Assembly: GCA_013203655.1 (NCBI GenBank)
Contig: JABMPN010000079.1
Span: forward strand, 1 to 37,514
Direction of reading: 5' to 3'
Origin: Cyanobacteria bacterium bin.51
GTDB lineage: Bacteria > Cyanobacteriota > Cyanobacteriia > PCC-6307 > Cyanobiaceae
Length of the DNA: 37,514 nt
Shown here: in pieces, positions 15,762-23,143 of the stretch
Position numbering within the stretch: the first letter of the stretch is position 1
Layout of the letters: each line of letters starts with the position of its first letter
Made by a program: the position numbers and the translations under genes
Notes under the pieces: model-generated
Database searches by the model: none
The model's input: only the letters and a program-made list of their open reading frames with translations
What the model was told of the DNA's origin: nothing

Positions 15762-16499
15762 TTGGAGCTTTTTCAGTTCAGGCATTCTTCCTTCTGCGAG
15801 AAGGTTCGGCTGGTCCTTGCAGCCAGACAACTCGACTACACCGTGATCGAGGTCACCCCTGGCCTCGGTCAGCTCGACCTGTTCCGGCTCTCTGGTCAGC
15901 GCCAGGTTCCCGTGCTCCGCGACGGAGCGGAGGTGATCGCCGATTCATCCGCCATTGCCGACTATCTGGAGCGCAAAGGCGAGGGTGTGTCGCTGCTCCC
16001 CAACGATCCGCTCGAACGGGCTCGCGTCCTCCTGCTCGAGGATTGGGCCGATACGGCCCTGGCCGCCGGGGTTCGCCTGGCCCTGCTCCAGGCCGCCAGC
16101 CACGACGGCCTGCTGCGCAGCGCCTTGCTGCCCGAAGCGACACCGGGTCCACTGCGTTCCCTGGTTGGGGCCTTGCCAGGGGAACTGCTCACCGGTCTTG
16201 GTGAGCTGATCGGCCGTGACGGACGTCAGCAGTTGCAGGCCAGCCTGGAGCAGCTGGCGGTCCTGGCCGCTGGCCGCTCCTTTCTGGTCGGCGATCAGCT
16301 GTCCCTGGCTGACCTGGCCGTCGCCGCCCAGCTTTCCCTGCTCAAGTTCCCCGCCAGCGCCGGTGCACCCCTGGCCGGCCAGGGCGTGCCTGGCTTTGCA
16401 GACCATCCCCTGCTGGTTTCCCTTTTCGACTGGCGGGACCGGCTCTATCTGAGCCTTGGTCGCGGTGGGGTTGGCTTTCCAGATCAGGGCCCAGACTGA
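15762..16499 (+). CDS. Glutathione S-transferase family protein
   Basis: A 245-residue soluble protein with an N-terminal thioredoxin-like domain (about 1-78: [19 protein letters not shown], the cis-proline segment [10 protein letters not shown], and [10 protein letters not shown] binding the glutathione gamma-glutamyl group). An all-helical C-terminal domain follows (about 90-235, with [21 protein letters not shown]). Cys12 may be the catalytic residue, as in omega- or beta-class GSTs. The TTG at 15762 has GAGGCG about 8 bases upstream and gives the exact fold start; an ATG at 15675 would add 29 unlikely residues and overlap DUF751. The substrate is unknown. CRR7 follows 16 bp later. Confidence 0.85.
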   Translation: MELFQFRHSSFCEKVRLVLAARQLDYTVIEVTPGLGQLDLFRLSGQRQVPVLRDGAEVIADSSAIADYLERKGEGVSLLPNDPLERARVLLLEDWADTALAAGVRLALLQAASHDGLLRSALLPEATPGPLRSLVGALPGELLTGLGELIGRDGRQQLQASLEQLAVLAAGRSFLVGDQLSLADLAVAAQLSLLKFPASAGAPLAGQGVPGFADHPLLVSLFDWRDRLYLSLGRGGVGFPDQGPD

Positions 16500-16515
16500 A
16501 GCGAAATCCTGTGCC

Positions 16516-16779
16516 ATGTCCGATCCCCTGCTGCGCGAACTTGATCACTACGTGGTTCTCGAGCCCCAGGTCGGCGAGCGCACCCTGACGGCACCCGAGA
16601 CCCTCGATTGGCTGATCGAGCAGCTGGCGGCGCTGCCGGAGCCACCCAGCGATCTGGCTGCCCTTCCCGATCACCGGGCCCGGGCCGAACGGTTGCTCGA
16701 CACCGCCTGCGAACTGGAGCTGGAGCCCGGCGTTGCCGTGCAGTGGTTTGCCGTGCGTCTGGAGCCACCCCGCCGTTAG
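16516..16779 (+). CDS. CRR7-like protein (chlororespiratory reduction 7)
   Basis: An 87-residue soluble protein matching the CRR7 family: MSDPLLRELDHYVVLEP at the start, LTAPETLDWLIEQL in the middle, and the signature LLDTACELELEPGVAVQWFAVRLE at the end. In plants CRR7 is needed to build or stabilise the chloroplast NDH complex. Cyanobacterial relatives are assumed to help NDH-1, but this is inference. It follows the GST gene by 16 bp on the same strand. The stop codons of this gene and of convergent aroK overlap by 4 bp (16776-16779). It is the second NDH-related gene of the window, with ndhO. Confidence 0.83.
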   Translation: MSDPLLRELDHYVVLEPQVGERTLTAPETLDWLIEQLAALPEPPSDLAALPDHRARAERLLDTACELELEPGVAVQWFAVRLEPPRR

Positions 16780-17375
16780 CGCTCTTTGAGCACGCCAGAC
16801 AACGCCTCCAGCACCTGTTGGGCCACCGCCTCTGCCGGCCGGCCATCCTGCTGGATGCGCAGATCCGCCTGGGCATAGAGCGGCCGTCGCTGCGTCAGCA
16901 GCTCCGCCAGGGTCCTGGCGGGATCGGCGCTGCCCTGCAGCAAGGGGCGCGGGGTCGGATCGGCGTTCAGCCTCTCGAGCACCAGGGATGGGGGTGCATC
17001 CAGCCAGACCACCACCCCCTGTTGCAGGTGTCCCCAGTTCTCCGGTCGCAACACCACGCCGCCGCCGGTGGCCACCACCAGCGAATGCCAGGCCGAAATC
17101 CGCCCGAGCACGGAGGACTCCAGCGCACGGAACCCCGCTTCGCCATCGGTTCTGAACACCTCGGGGATCGGTCGCCCCGCGGCCTGCTCCAGAACCTGGT
17201 CGGCGTCGACGAAGCGATAGCCGAGAGCGTCGGCCAGGGGCCGGCCGACGGCGCTCTTGCCGGCGCCCATCATGCCGACCAGGTAGAGGTTGATGCCGCC
17301 GAGACGCTCGCTCAGGGTCTGCGGGGAAGGCTTCGGCAAAGGCTGTGGCAAAGGGGTGGAATCGGAAGCAGACAA
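16776..17375 (-). CDS. aroK: Shikimate kinase
   Basis: A 199-residue cytosolic kinase that phosphorylates shikimate at the 3-hydroxyl with ATP, the fifth step to chorismate and aromatic amino acids. Residues, counted from the chosen start: Walker A GMMGAGKSAVG (Lys40), the shikimate-binding DAD (57-59), FRALE (Arg83) and ATGGGVV (Gly104-106). The lid arginine is in PTPRPLL. There is no ATG at the right place. TTG codons at 17375 and 17468 are possible; the first gives a more usual length after a proline-rich leader, while the second would add 31 residues. It is transcribed away from the PTPS gene, 107 bp apart. Confidence 0.88.
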   Translation of the reverse strand: MSASDSTPLPQPLPKPSPQTLSERLGGINLYLVGMMGAGKSAVGRPLADALGYRFVDADQVLEQAAGRPIPEVFRTDGEAGFRALESSVLGRISAWHSLVVATGGGVVLRPENWGHLQQGVVVWLDAPPSLVLERLNADPTPRPLLQGSADPARTLAELLTQRRPLYAQADLRIQQDGRPAEAVAQQVLEALSGVLKER

Positions 17376-17482
17376 GGGCGGGGAGCGGCCTGATCGGGAC
17401 TGGCGTGGCGCTGGGGGGTGGATGGCCCGACCAGCTTCTGGCCGATCACGCTCCCTAGGATGCCCCAACTGCGGGAGGATCG

Positions 17483-18442
17483 ATGATGACCACTACGTTG
17501 ACCCCGCCACCACTGTGCGAGCCTCCCCGGCCGGCATTGGCCGGTTCCCATGGCCAGGGGCGCCCCTGCGTGATCACCCGCCGGGCCACGTTCAGCTCCA
17601 GCCATCTTTATCGGCTGCCGGAACTCAGCGATGCGGAGAACGAGGCCAGATTCGGCCGTTGCAGCCTGGCCCCCGGCCATGGCCACAACTATGAACTGAT
17701 CGTGTCGATGGCTGGCGGCCTCGACCAGGACGGCATGGTCCTGAACCTCTCGGATGTGAAGCACGCCATCCGGCGTGAGGTGACTGAGCCCCTCGACTTC
17801 CGCTTCCTCAACGATTGCTGGCCCGAGTTCGATCTCAGCCGTCCCGAGGGCCGACTGCCCACCAGCGAAGCCCTGCTCCAGGCGATCTGGCAGCGCCTGG
17901 CGCCGCACCTGCCCCTGATCGGTCTGCGCCTCTACGAACAACCCACCCTCTGGGCCGACCTGCTCGACAACACCATGGAAGCCTTCCTCACGATTCGCAC
18001 CCACTTCGCTGCCGCCCACCGGCTGGCCCGCCCCGAGCTCTCCCAGGCCGAGAACGAGCAGATCTACGGCAAGTGCGCCCGCCCCCATGGCCATGGCCAC
18101 AATTACCTGCTCGATGTCACGGTTCGCGGCACGATCGATCCGCGCACCGGCATGGTCTGTGATCTGGCCGTGCTGCAGCAGCTGGTGAATGATCTGGTGG
18201 TGGAGCCCTTTGATCACACCTTCCTCAACAAGGATGTGGCCCATTTCGCCGCCTGCGTGCCCACCGCCGAAAACATCGCCCTGCACATCGCCGACCTGCT
18301 GACAGCACCGATTGCCGCCGCGGGCGCCAGCTTGCACAAGGTGCGCCTGCAGGAGAGCCCCAACAATGCCGCTGAGGTCTTTGCCGAAGTGCCGCTTCTG
18401 GAGATGCGGCCGGCGTCCCTGGAGGCCCTCGCCACCGTTTGA
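17483..18442 (+). CDS. Tandem 6-pyruvoyl-tetrahydropterin synthase / QueD-like protein (two fused domains)
   Basis: A 319-residue protein with two successive PTPS/QueD folds. Each acts, in single-domain relatives, on dihydroneopterin triphosphate, making 6-pyruvoyl- or 6-carboxy-tetrahydropterin (pterin cofactors or queuosine). Domain 1 (about 30-160) keeps the zinc histidines His41, His66, His68 and Cys60, but has LDFRFLN where the catalytic Asp-His stands, so His is replaced by Phe106. Domain 2 (about 170-310) is complete: His179, Cys198, His204, His206, Asp244-His245 in FDHTFLN, and Glu291. The start has a strong GGGAGG 5 bases upstream. It is followed 13 bp later by a RibD-like reductase, which suggests one GTP-derived pathway. 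Confidence 0.87.
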   Translation: MMTTTLTPPPLCEPPRPALAGSHGQGRPCVITRRATFSSSHLYRLPELSDAENEARFGRCSLAPGHGHNYELIVSMAGGLDQDGMVLNLSDVKHAIRREVTEPLDFRFLNDCWPEFDLSRPEGRLPTSEALLQAIWQRLAPHLPLIGLRLYEQPTLWADLLDNTMEAFLTIRTHFAAAHRLARPELSQAENEQIYGKCARPHGHGHNYLLDVTVRGTIDPRTGMVCDLAVLQQLVNDLVVEPFDHTFLNKDVAHFAACVPTAENIALHIADLLTAPIAAAGASLHKVRLQESPNNAAEVFAEVPLLEMRPASLEALATV

Positions 18443-18455
18443 GCTTGAGCCCACG

Positions 18456-19121
18456 TTGAGCCCACGGCCCTGGCTGCGCTTGGTGCTGGCGGTCAGCCTC
18501 GATGGCCGACTGGCCCCGCCGAGCGGTGGCGCTGCCCAGCTCGGGGGCCGAGGTGATCGCCAGGTGTTGGAAGAGGCCCTGGCCTGGGCGGATGGCTGCC
18601 TGATTGGTGCCTCCACCCTTAGGCAGCACGGCAGCACCTGCCTGATCCATCGGCCCGAGCTGCTTGAAGGCCGGCTGCACAACGGCCGATCGCCCCAACC
18701 GATCGCTGTGGTGGTCAGCCGTTGCGGCCAGTTTGACCCCTTCCTGCCCTTTTTCGATCAGCCGCTGGAGCGCTGGTTGCTGCAAGCAGGGCCGCCGCCC
18801 GCATCGGCCGCTCATGACGGCTTCTCCCGCCTGCTGCGGCTTGAAGCCTGGCGAGAAAGCTTAGAAGCGCTGAAACAGCTGGGCATCGAGCGGCTGGTGC
18901 TGCTCGGTGGCGCCCAGCTGGCTGCCGCCCTGCTGGCTGAGCAGTTGGTGGATGAGCTCCAGCTCACCGTCTGCCCCGTTCTGCTGGGTGGTACCCACGG
19001 CTGGCTGCCCTGGGCCGCGGTGATCCCCCCGCAAGACTGGGACCTTCTCGAGCACCGCCCGCTCGGAGAAGGAGAACTCCTGCTGCGGTACGGCCGGGTT
19101 CGGCATCAAGACCGGCAGTGA
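18456..19121 (+). CDS. Stand-alone RibD C-terminal-type reductase
   Basis: A 221-residue dihydrofolate-reductase-like protein of the RibD_C family. Bifunctional RibD reduces the ribosyl-amino-pyrimidine of riboflavin synthesis with NADPH, but here there is no deaminase domain. The core is clear: WLRLVLAVSLDGRLAPP at the start, ADGCLIGASTLRQHG, then ERLVLLGGAQLAAALL and VDELQLTVCPVLLGG. The substrate-binding D-P-x-L after the GAST turn, usual in RibD, is absent. The substrate may therefore differ, perhaps a pterin, given the PTPS gene 13 bp upstream. No ATG exists; the TTG at 18456 directly precedes the fold. Confidence 0.8.
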   Translation: MSPRPWLRLVLAVSLDGRLAPPSGGAAQLGGRGDRQVLEEALAWADGCLIGASTLRQHGSTCLIHRPELLEGRLHNGRSPQPIAVVVSRCGQFDPFLPFFDQPLERWLLQAGPPPASAAHDGFSRLLRLEAWRESLEALKQLGIERLVLLGGAQLAAALLAEQLVDELQLTVCPVLLGGTHGWLPWAAVIPPQDWDLLEHRPLGEGELLLRYGRVRHQDRQ

Positions 19122-19139
19122 AGATGGAGGAAGCCATCT
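19122..19139 (+). terminator. Weak hairpin after the RibD-like gene
   Basis: AGATGG (19122-19127) pairs with CCATCT (19134-19139) over a 6-base loop directly after the stop codon, without a T-run. It may act as a weak terminator or mRNA 3'-end stabiliser between two convergent genes. Confidence 0.3.
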
Positions 19140-19161
19140 ACCGATCGGCCTGATTGACCCG

Positions 19162-19605
19162 CTAGCCCGACGGGACCCGGAAGCGCTTTTGCAGCTCCTG
19201 CAGTGGCACATCCTTGAGGGTGTCGCTGGGAAGTCCGAGCAGTCGGGCGGCGCAGCGTTTGATCACCACTTCGCTGTCATCGCCCAACCGGCCGGCCAGC
19301 ATCTCGGTGATCACCCCGAGGCTGCGTCCGCTGGATTCGGCTTCCTTGATCAGGCATTGGCTGGCCTTGCCGGCCACCTGGCGGCAGGGCCCCTTGAGGC
19401 TCTCTTCAAGGGCGGCCTGGCCGCCGGCTGCCGCGTTCAAACAGATCTCGCTCAGCCGTCGCTCCAGCTGGGGACGCATCAACTGCAGAACGGGACCCAA
19501 CAAGCCGGCCCGCGCTGGCGCAGCCCTGGGCACAACGGTGGTCAGCACAGCGGCAGCCAGGGCGCCCAGCAGTGTTGGGTGGATCGCGACAGGGCGCTCG
19601 GTCAT
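19162..19605 (-). CDS. Secreted helical protein of unknown function
   Basis: A 147-residue protein with an N-terminal signal sequence (hydrophobic LLGALAAAVLTTVV, cleavage near ARA/GLL at about 33). The mature part looks all-helical, with four spaced cysteines (in EICLNA, GPCRQV, SQCLIK and KRCAAR) that could form two disulfides in the periplasm. I do not recognise the family. Conserved-looking stretches are SLGVITEMLAGRLGDDSEVVIKRCAARLLG and VPLQELQKRF. The ATG at 19605 is preferred to 19614. It is divergent from the PF04339 gene, with 56 bp between starts. Confidence 0.7.
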   Translation of the reverse strand: MTERPVAIHPTLLGALAAAVLTTVVPRAAPARAGLLGPVLQLMRPQLERRLSEICLNAAAGGQAALEESLKGPCRQVAGKASQCLIKEAESSGRSLGVITEMLAGRLGDDSEVVIKRCAARLLGLPSDTLKDVPLQELQKRFRVPSG

Positions 19606-19661
19606 TGGCCTCATCCGGTTAGTTTTGCGCAGCCGCCCCTCGGCCGGATCCCCCTTGCACC

Positions 19662-20840
19662 ATGGCTGAGCTGCTGGCCCGCTGGCATCGGGCGATGGAG
19701 GAGATTCCTGAAGCGCAATGGCAGGCGCTGACAGCCCCGGCCGGCTTGCCGTTCTACAGCTGGCGCTGGCTGCAGGGGCTTGAAACCTCCGGCAGTGTGG
19801 CTCCGCGCCAGGGTTGGCAACCGTGCCATCTCAGCCTCTGGCGCGACAGCGACCTCATTGCCGTGGCGCCGCTCTATCTCAAGGGCCACAGCTACGGCGA
19901 GTTCGTCTTCGATCAATCGTTTGCCCAACTGGCCGGGCAGCTGGGCCTGCGCTACTACCCGAAACTGTTGGGGATGAGCCCGGTCAGTCCGGTGCAGGGC
20001 TACCGCTTCCATTTTGCTGCTGGTGAAGACGCTGCCGCGCTGACGGCGCTGATGCTGGAGCTGATCGACGACTTCTGCCGTGAGCATCACATCCTCAGTT
20101 GCAACTTTCTCTATGTGGACCCCGCCTGGCAAGGCCTGGCGGAAGCGGCGGGCTGTGCCACCTGGCTCAACCAGCAGAGCCTCTGGAGCAATGGGGGCTT
20201 CAGCGGCTTCGACGACTATCTCGCCAGCTTCAATGCCAACCAGCGCCGCAACATCCGGCGTGAGCGCCGCTCGATCGGCGCTGCAGGTCTGACCGTCACA
20301 CCGCTGGCGGGGGACGACCTGCCGGCCTCGATGGTGCGGCACATGCACAGCTTCTATTCCCGGCATTGCCAGCGTTGGGGGGCCTGGGGCAGTCAGTACC
20401 TCACCGAGGCCTTCTTTACTTTCGCCGCTGAAGAACTTCGCAAGAATCTGGTGCTGTTCAGCGCCCACCGCGGTGACCCCTTCGATCCGGTGGCGATGTC
20501 GCTCTGCGTCTACAGCCAGGACACCCTCTGGGGGCGCTACTGGGGCAGTCGAGAAGAGATCGAGAATCTCCATTTCGAGGTTTGTTATTACGCCCCGATT
20601 GACTGGGCGATCCAGCAGGGTCTGCGCCATTTCGATCCAGGTGCGGGCGGAAGCCACAAGCGCCGGCGAGGCTTTCTTGCCCAGCCCAGGGCCAGCCTGC
20701 ACCGCTGGAGCGACCCCCGGTTTGATGGTCTGCTGCGGGGCTGGTTGCCGGCCGCCAATGCCCAGTTGCTTGAGGAGATCGAGGCTGACAATGCCGAGCT
20801 GCCCTTCAGCCGCCGCGACCTGCCCCTCGAGGCGACCTAG
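19662..20840 (+). CDS. PF04339 / GNAT-type acyltransferase-like protein (FemAB-like fold)
   Basis: A 392-residue protein of the 'peptidoglycan biosynthesis/recognition' family (PF04339, formerly DUF482), built from two GNAT-like halves. Recognised motifs are LPFYSWRWLQGLETSGSV, VAPLYLKGHSYGEFVFD, YYPKLLGMSPVSPVQGYR, SFNANQRRNIRRERR, SAHRGDPFDPVAMSL and the C-terminal HFDPGAGGSHKRRRGF. The family likely moves aminoacyl or acyl groups, but the reaction is unproven. There is no signal peptide. It is followed after 52 bp by DUF4346 on the same strand. Confidence 0.83.
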   Translation: MAELLARWHRAMEEIPEAQWQALTAPAGLPFYSWRWLQGLETSGSVAPRQGWQPCHLSLWRDSDLIAVAPLYLKGHSYGEFVFDQSFAQLAGQLGLRYYPKLLGMSPVSPVQGYRFHFAAGEDAAALTALMLELIDDFCREHHILSCNFLYVDPAWQGLAEAAGCATWLNQQSLWSNGGFSGFDDYLASFNANQRRNIRRERRSIGAAGLTVTPLAGDDLPASMVRHMHSFYSRHCQRWGAWGSQYLTEAFFTFAAEELRKNLVLFSAHRGDPFDPVAMSLCVYSQDTLWGRYWGSREEIENLHFEVCYYAPIDWAIQQGLRHFDPGAGGSHKRRRGFLAQPRASLHRWSDPRFDGLLRGWLPAANAQLLEEIEADNAELPFSRRDLPLEAT

Positions 20841-20892
20841 GTTGTCGCCAGGGAACAGGCGGTCTCTTCCCGACAGGAGTTGGAACGCATCC

Positions 20893-21294
20893 ATGAAGCA
20901 GGTCAAGCCCGAGCCGATCACCCTGGAATCGCCGCAAGCTCTCGATGGGCAACTCTCCCAGCGCAGCATCACCCTGGACCCAGCCGGCTACCTGTTGATC
21001 AAGCTGGATCCGGCGGCCGGTGAACTGATTGCCGAGCACTACGGCAATGGCATCAACGCCCAGGGGCTGGCCACCGATCCGAACTCCGGCGAGGTGCTGA
21101 GCTGTCGCGGCGGCGAGGTGCGCCTGCCGCAGCAGGTCTATCGCGGCCGTACGGCCAAGGAGCTGGGCATTCTGCTGAGCGAACAGCCCGAGCCCCTGCC
21201 GATCAGCCGCCTGGATCATGCCCTCTATCTGGGCAGAGAGTTGCAGAAAGCCGAGCGCTGCCTGCTGGACGGCCAGCCCTACATCCAGGATTGA
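20893..21294 (+). CDS. DUF4346 family protein
   Basis: A 133-residue soluble protein typical of cyanobacteria, unknown function. The family pattern is visible: RSITLDPAGYLLIKLDPAAGELIAEHYGNGIN, ATDPNSGEVLSCRGGE, YRGRTAKELGILLSE, ISRLDHALYLGRELQKAE and the end GQPYIQD. The repeated GELIAEHY and TAKEL elements are also seen in proteins that carry a DUF4346 domain next to dihydropteroate-synthase-like domains, which hints at pterin or C1 chemistry; that is only a family association. The ATG at 20893 follows AGGAG at a rather long distance. The gene ends 6 bp from the convergent radical SAM gene. Confidence 0.82.
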   Translation: MKQVKPEPITLESPQALDGQLSQRSITLDPAGYLLIKLDPAAGELIAEHYGNGINAQGLATDPNSGEVLSCRGGEVRLPQQVYRGRTAKELGILLSEQPEPLPISRLDHALYLGRELQKAERCLLDGQPYIQD

Positions 21295-21300
21295 GGCTGC

Positions 21301-22905
21301 TCAGACCGGTTGCAGTTCCTTGACGTCTGCGGTGGTCGGCGGGAGCTCGGGAGGCAGGGTCTTGAGCTGACCCTCAATCTCCATGGTGACCACACTGCGG
21401 TATTCCATGAAGTGCTCGTTGTGGGCCAGCACCACGAGGAATTGCTCGAGCTGGGAGGGATTCTTGCGGGCAATGCCGAACATGTAGCGCCAGAAGCGAC
21501 CGCGGGTGTCGCGCTTGATTCCCTGCCGCCAGACGACGATGGCCAGGGCCCTCACATCGGTCCAGCTGGGACGTTTGGCTTTGGCATCGGCGGGCTTGAG
21601 ATACTTCTGCCAGCGCGGCTCGCCCACCTTCAGGTAGTAGTGATAAACCCGGTCCATGTAGGCGTTGGGTTCATAGAGGGCGCAGAAGGCGTCGACATAC
21701 TCGGTGGCGATCTCCCTGATCGGCCGAGTCGGCACGAAGTTGAGCAGGTTGGTCTGGTTGACGCCCTTGGCCGAGGATTTGTCCTGCACCAGCCGGCCCT
21801 CTTTTTCGAGGCGATGCCAGAGGCCGGTGTTCGGCAGTGCCTGCAGCATCCCCATCATGGCCGCAGGAATGCCGGTGCGGCTGACGAATTCAACGATCCG
21901 CTGGCCGGCTCCCGTCTTCTCGCCATCAAAGCCGATGATGAATCCAGCCATCACCCGGATTCCATAGGAGGTGATCCGGTCCACCGATTCCTCCAGCGAA
22001 CTGCGCATGTTCTGCAGCTTCTTGGCCGTTTCCAGGCTGCCTTCATCGGGGGTTTCGATGCCCAGGAAAACGCTGTCGAAGCGGCTTTCCGCCATCATCA
22101 ACATCATGTCCTCGTCCGAGGCCAGATCAACCGAAGCCTCGGTGGCGAAGCTGAAGGGGTAACCGTGCTCGATCTGCCATTCCTTGATCGCAGGCAACAA
22201 CAACTTGGCGTTGCGTTTGTTGCCGATGAAGTTGTCGTCAACCAGGAAGATGGAACGGCGCCAGCCCAGATCGTAGAGATATTGAAGTTCGCCCACCAGC
22301 TGCTCTGGTGTCTTCGTGCGCGGTTTCCGGCCGTAGAGAACGATGATGTCGCAGAATTCGCATTGGAAGGGGCAACCCCTGGAGAACTGCACTGACATCG
22401 AGTCATAGGCCTCGAGCTCAAGGAGATCGAACCGGGGAATCGGCGTGCCGGTGACATCGGGCTTTTCGCCCTCGGAGGAAAAGCGACCCTTGGTTTCTCC
22501 CCGCTCGATCGCTTCGATGAACAGCGGCAGGGTGATTTCCCCCTCGTCAAGGATCTTGAAATCGGCAAGATCCAACTCGGGAGCATCAGGGGTGGAACTG
22601 GCGAACGGCCCGCCCACGGCCACCGGTAGGCCCCGTTGCTTGGCCTTGGCCATCTGGACGGCCATGTCGGCCTTCTGCACGATCATTCCGGAAATGATCA
22701 CCAGCTCAGCCCAGTTCCACTCGGCTTCGCTGACCTCCCTGACGTTGCGATCGGCCAGCTTGAACTCCCAGTGCTGGGGCAGCAGGGCCGCCACGGTGAC
22801 CATGCCGAGGGGCGGCAGCAGCACCTTGCGATTGACGAGCTCGAGGATCTTCTCGTAGCTCCAGAACGTCTTCGGGAATTCCGGGTAGATGAGCAGGGTG
22901 CGCAT
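21301..22905 (-). CDS. B12-binding-domain radical SAM protein with DUF4070 C-terminus
   Basis: A 534-residue enzyme. The N-terminal B12-binding-like Rossmann domain (1 to about 140: TLLIYPEFPKTFWSYEKILEL, LIYP strand, VAVGGPFASS) lacks the classical DxHxxG cobalamin motif. The radical SAM barrel carries CPFQCEFC (Cys178, 182, 185) for the 4Fe-4S cluster that cleaves S-adenosylmethionine, followed by FLVDDNFIGNKRNA and FLGIETPDEGSLE. The C-terminal part (about 390-534) matches DUF4070. Relatives occur widely in cyanobacteria; the substrate is unknown. The ATG at 22905 is preferred to a GTG at 22929 because it starts with the usual MRTLLIYP. Confidence 0.87.
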   Translation of the reverse strand: MRTLLIYPEFPKTFWSYEKILELVNRKVLLPPLGMVTVAALLPQHWEFKLADRNVREVSEAEWNWAELVIISGMIVQKADMAVQMAKAKQRGLPVAVGGPFASSTPDAPELDLADFKILDEGEITLPLFIEAIERGETKGRFSSEGEKPDVTGTPIPRFDLLELEAYDSMSVQFSRGCPFQCEFCDIIVLYGRKPRTKTPEQLVGELQYLYDLGWRRSIFLVDDNFIGNKRNAKLLLPAIKEWQIEHGYPFSFATEASVDLASDEDMMLMMAESRFDSVFLGIETPDEGSLETAKKLQNMRSSLEESVDRITSYGIRVMAGFIIGFDGEKTGAGQRIVEFVSRTGIPAAMMGMLQALPNTGLWHRLEKEGRLVQDKSSAKGVNQTNLLNFVPTRPIREIATEYVDAFCALYEPNAYMDRVYHYYLKVGEPRWQKYLKPADAKAKRPSWTDVRALAIVVWRQGIKRDTRGRFWRYMFGIARKNPSQLEQFLVVLAHNEHFMEYRSVVTMEIEGQLKTLPPELPPTTADVKELQPV

Positions 22906-22996
22906 GCCGTTCCGGGGAGTGATGACCACGGGGACCCACCCTTCCCCAGGTGCGGTCGTATCCCGTGCTGATTGATAGAAACCTTAGGCGCTCACC

Positions 22997-23024
22997 TTGG
23001 AATCAGAGCTTCTTCTGCTCTAAT
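22997..23024 (+). promoter_or_regulatory. Candidate promoter of petL
   Basis: TTGGAA (22997-23002) and TCTAAT (23019-23024) are 16 bp apart, a plausible -35/-10 pair. The start of transcription would be about 20 bp before the petL ATG. The rest of the 145-bp gap between the radical SAM gene and petL shows nothing else. Confidence 0.35.
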
Positions 23025-23050
23025 GACAGGGTTGTGTGTCTTTGGCGACC

Positions 23051-23143
23051 ATGGGCGTGGTGCTCTATCTCGGTCTTGTCGGAGCTGGGCTGGTCACGGC
23101 CTTCCTTCTCTCCACCCTGCTCAGGGGCATCAAGCTGATCTGA
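23051..23143 (+). CDS. petL: Cytochrome b6f complex subunit PetL
   Basis: A 30-residue single-helix membrane protein, MGVVLYLGLV to RGIKLI. One transmembrane segment (about 4-24) is followed by a short positive tail. The length, the small-residue-rich helix and the ending Arg-x-Ile-Lys-Leu-Ile match PetL, a peripheral helix of the thylakoid cytochrome b6f complex that carries electrons from plastoquinol to plastocyanin or cytochrome c6. It is very short and easily missed. A candidate promoter lies 27 bp upstream. The last 14 bp overlap the convergent MFS gene. Another small photosynthetic subunit is the main alternative. Confidence 0.78.
   Translation: MGVVLYLGLVGAGLVTAFLLSTLLRGIKLI

Noticed and set aside
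17312-18682. 456-codon minus-strand frame over the PTPS gene
   Set aside because: It is the complement of clear PTPS and aroK coding sequence and has no recognisable domain.
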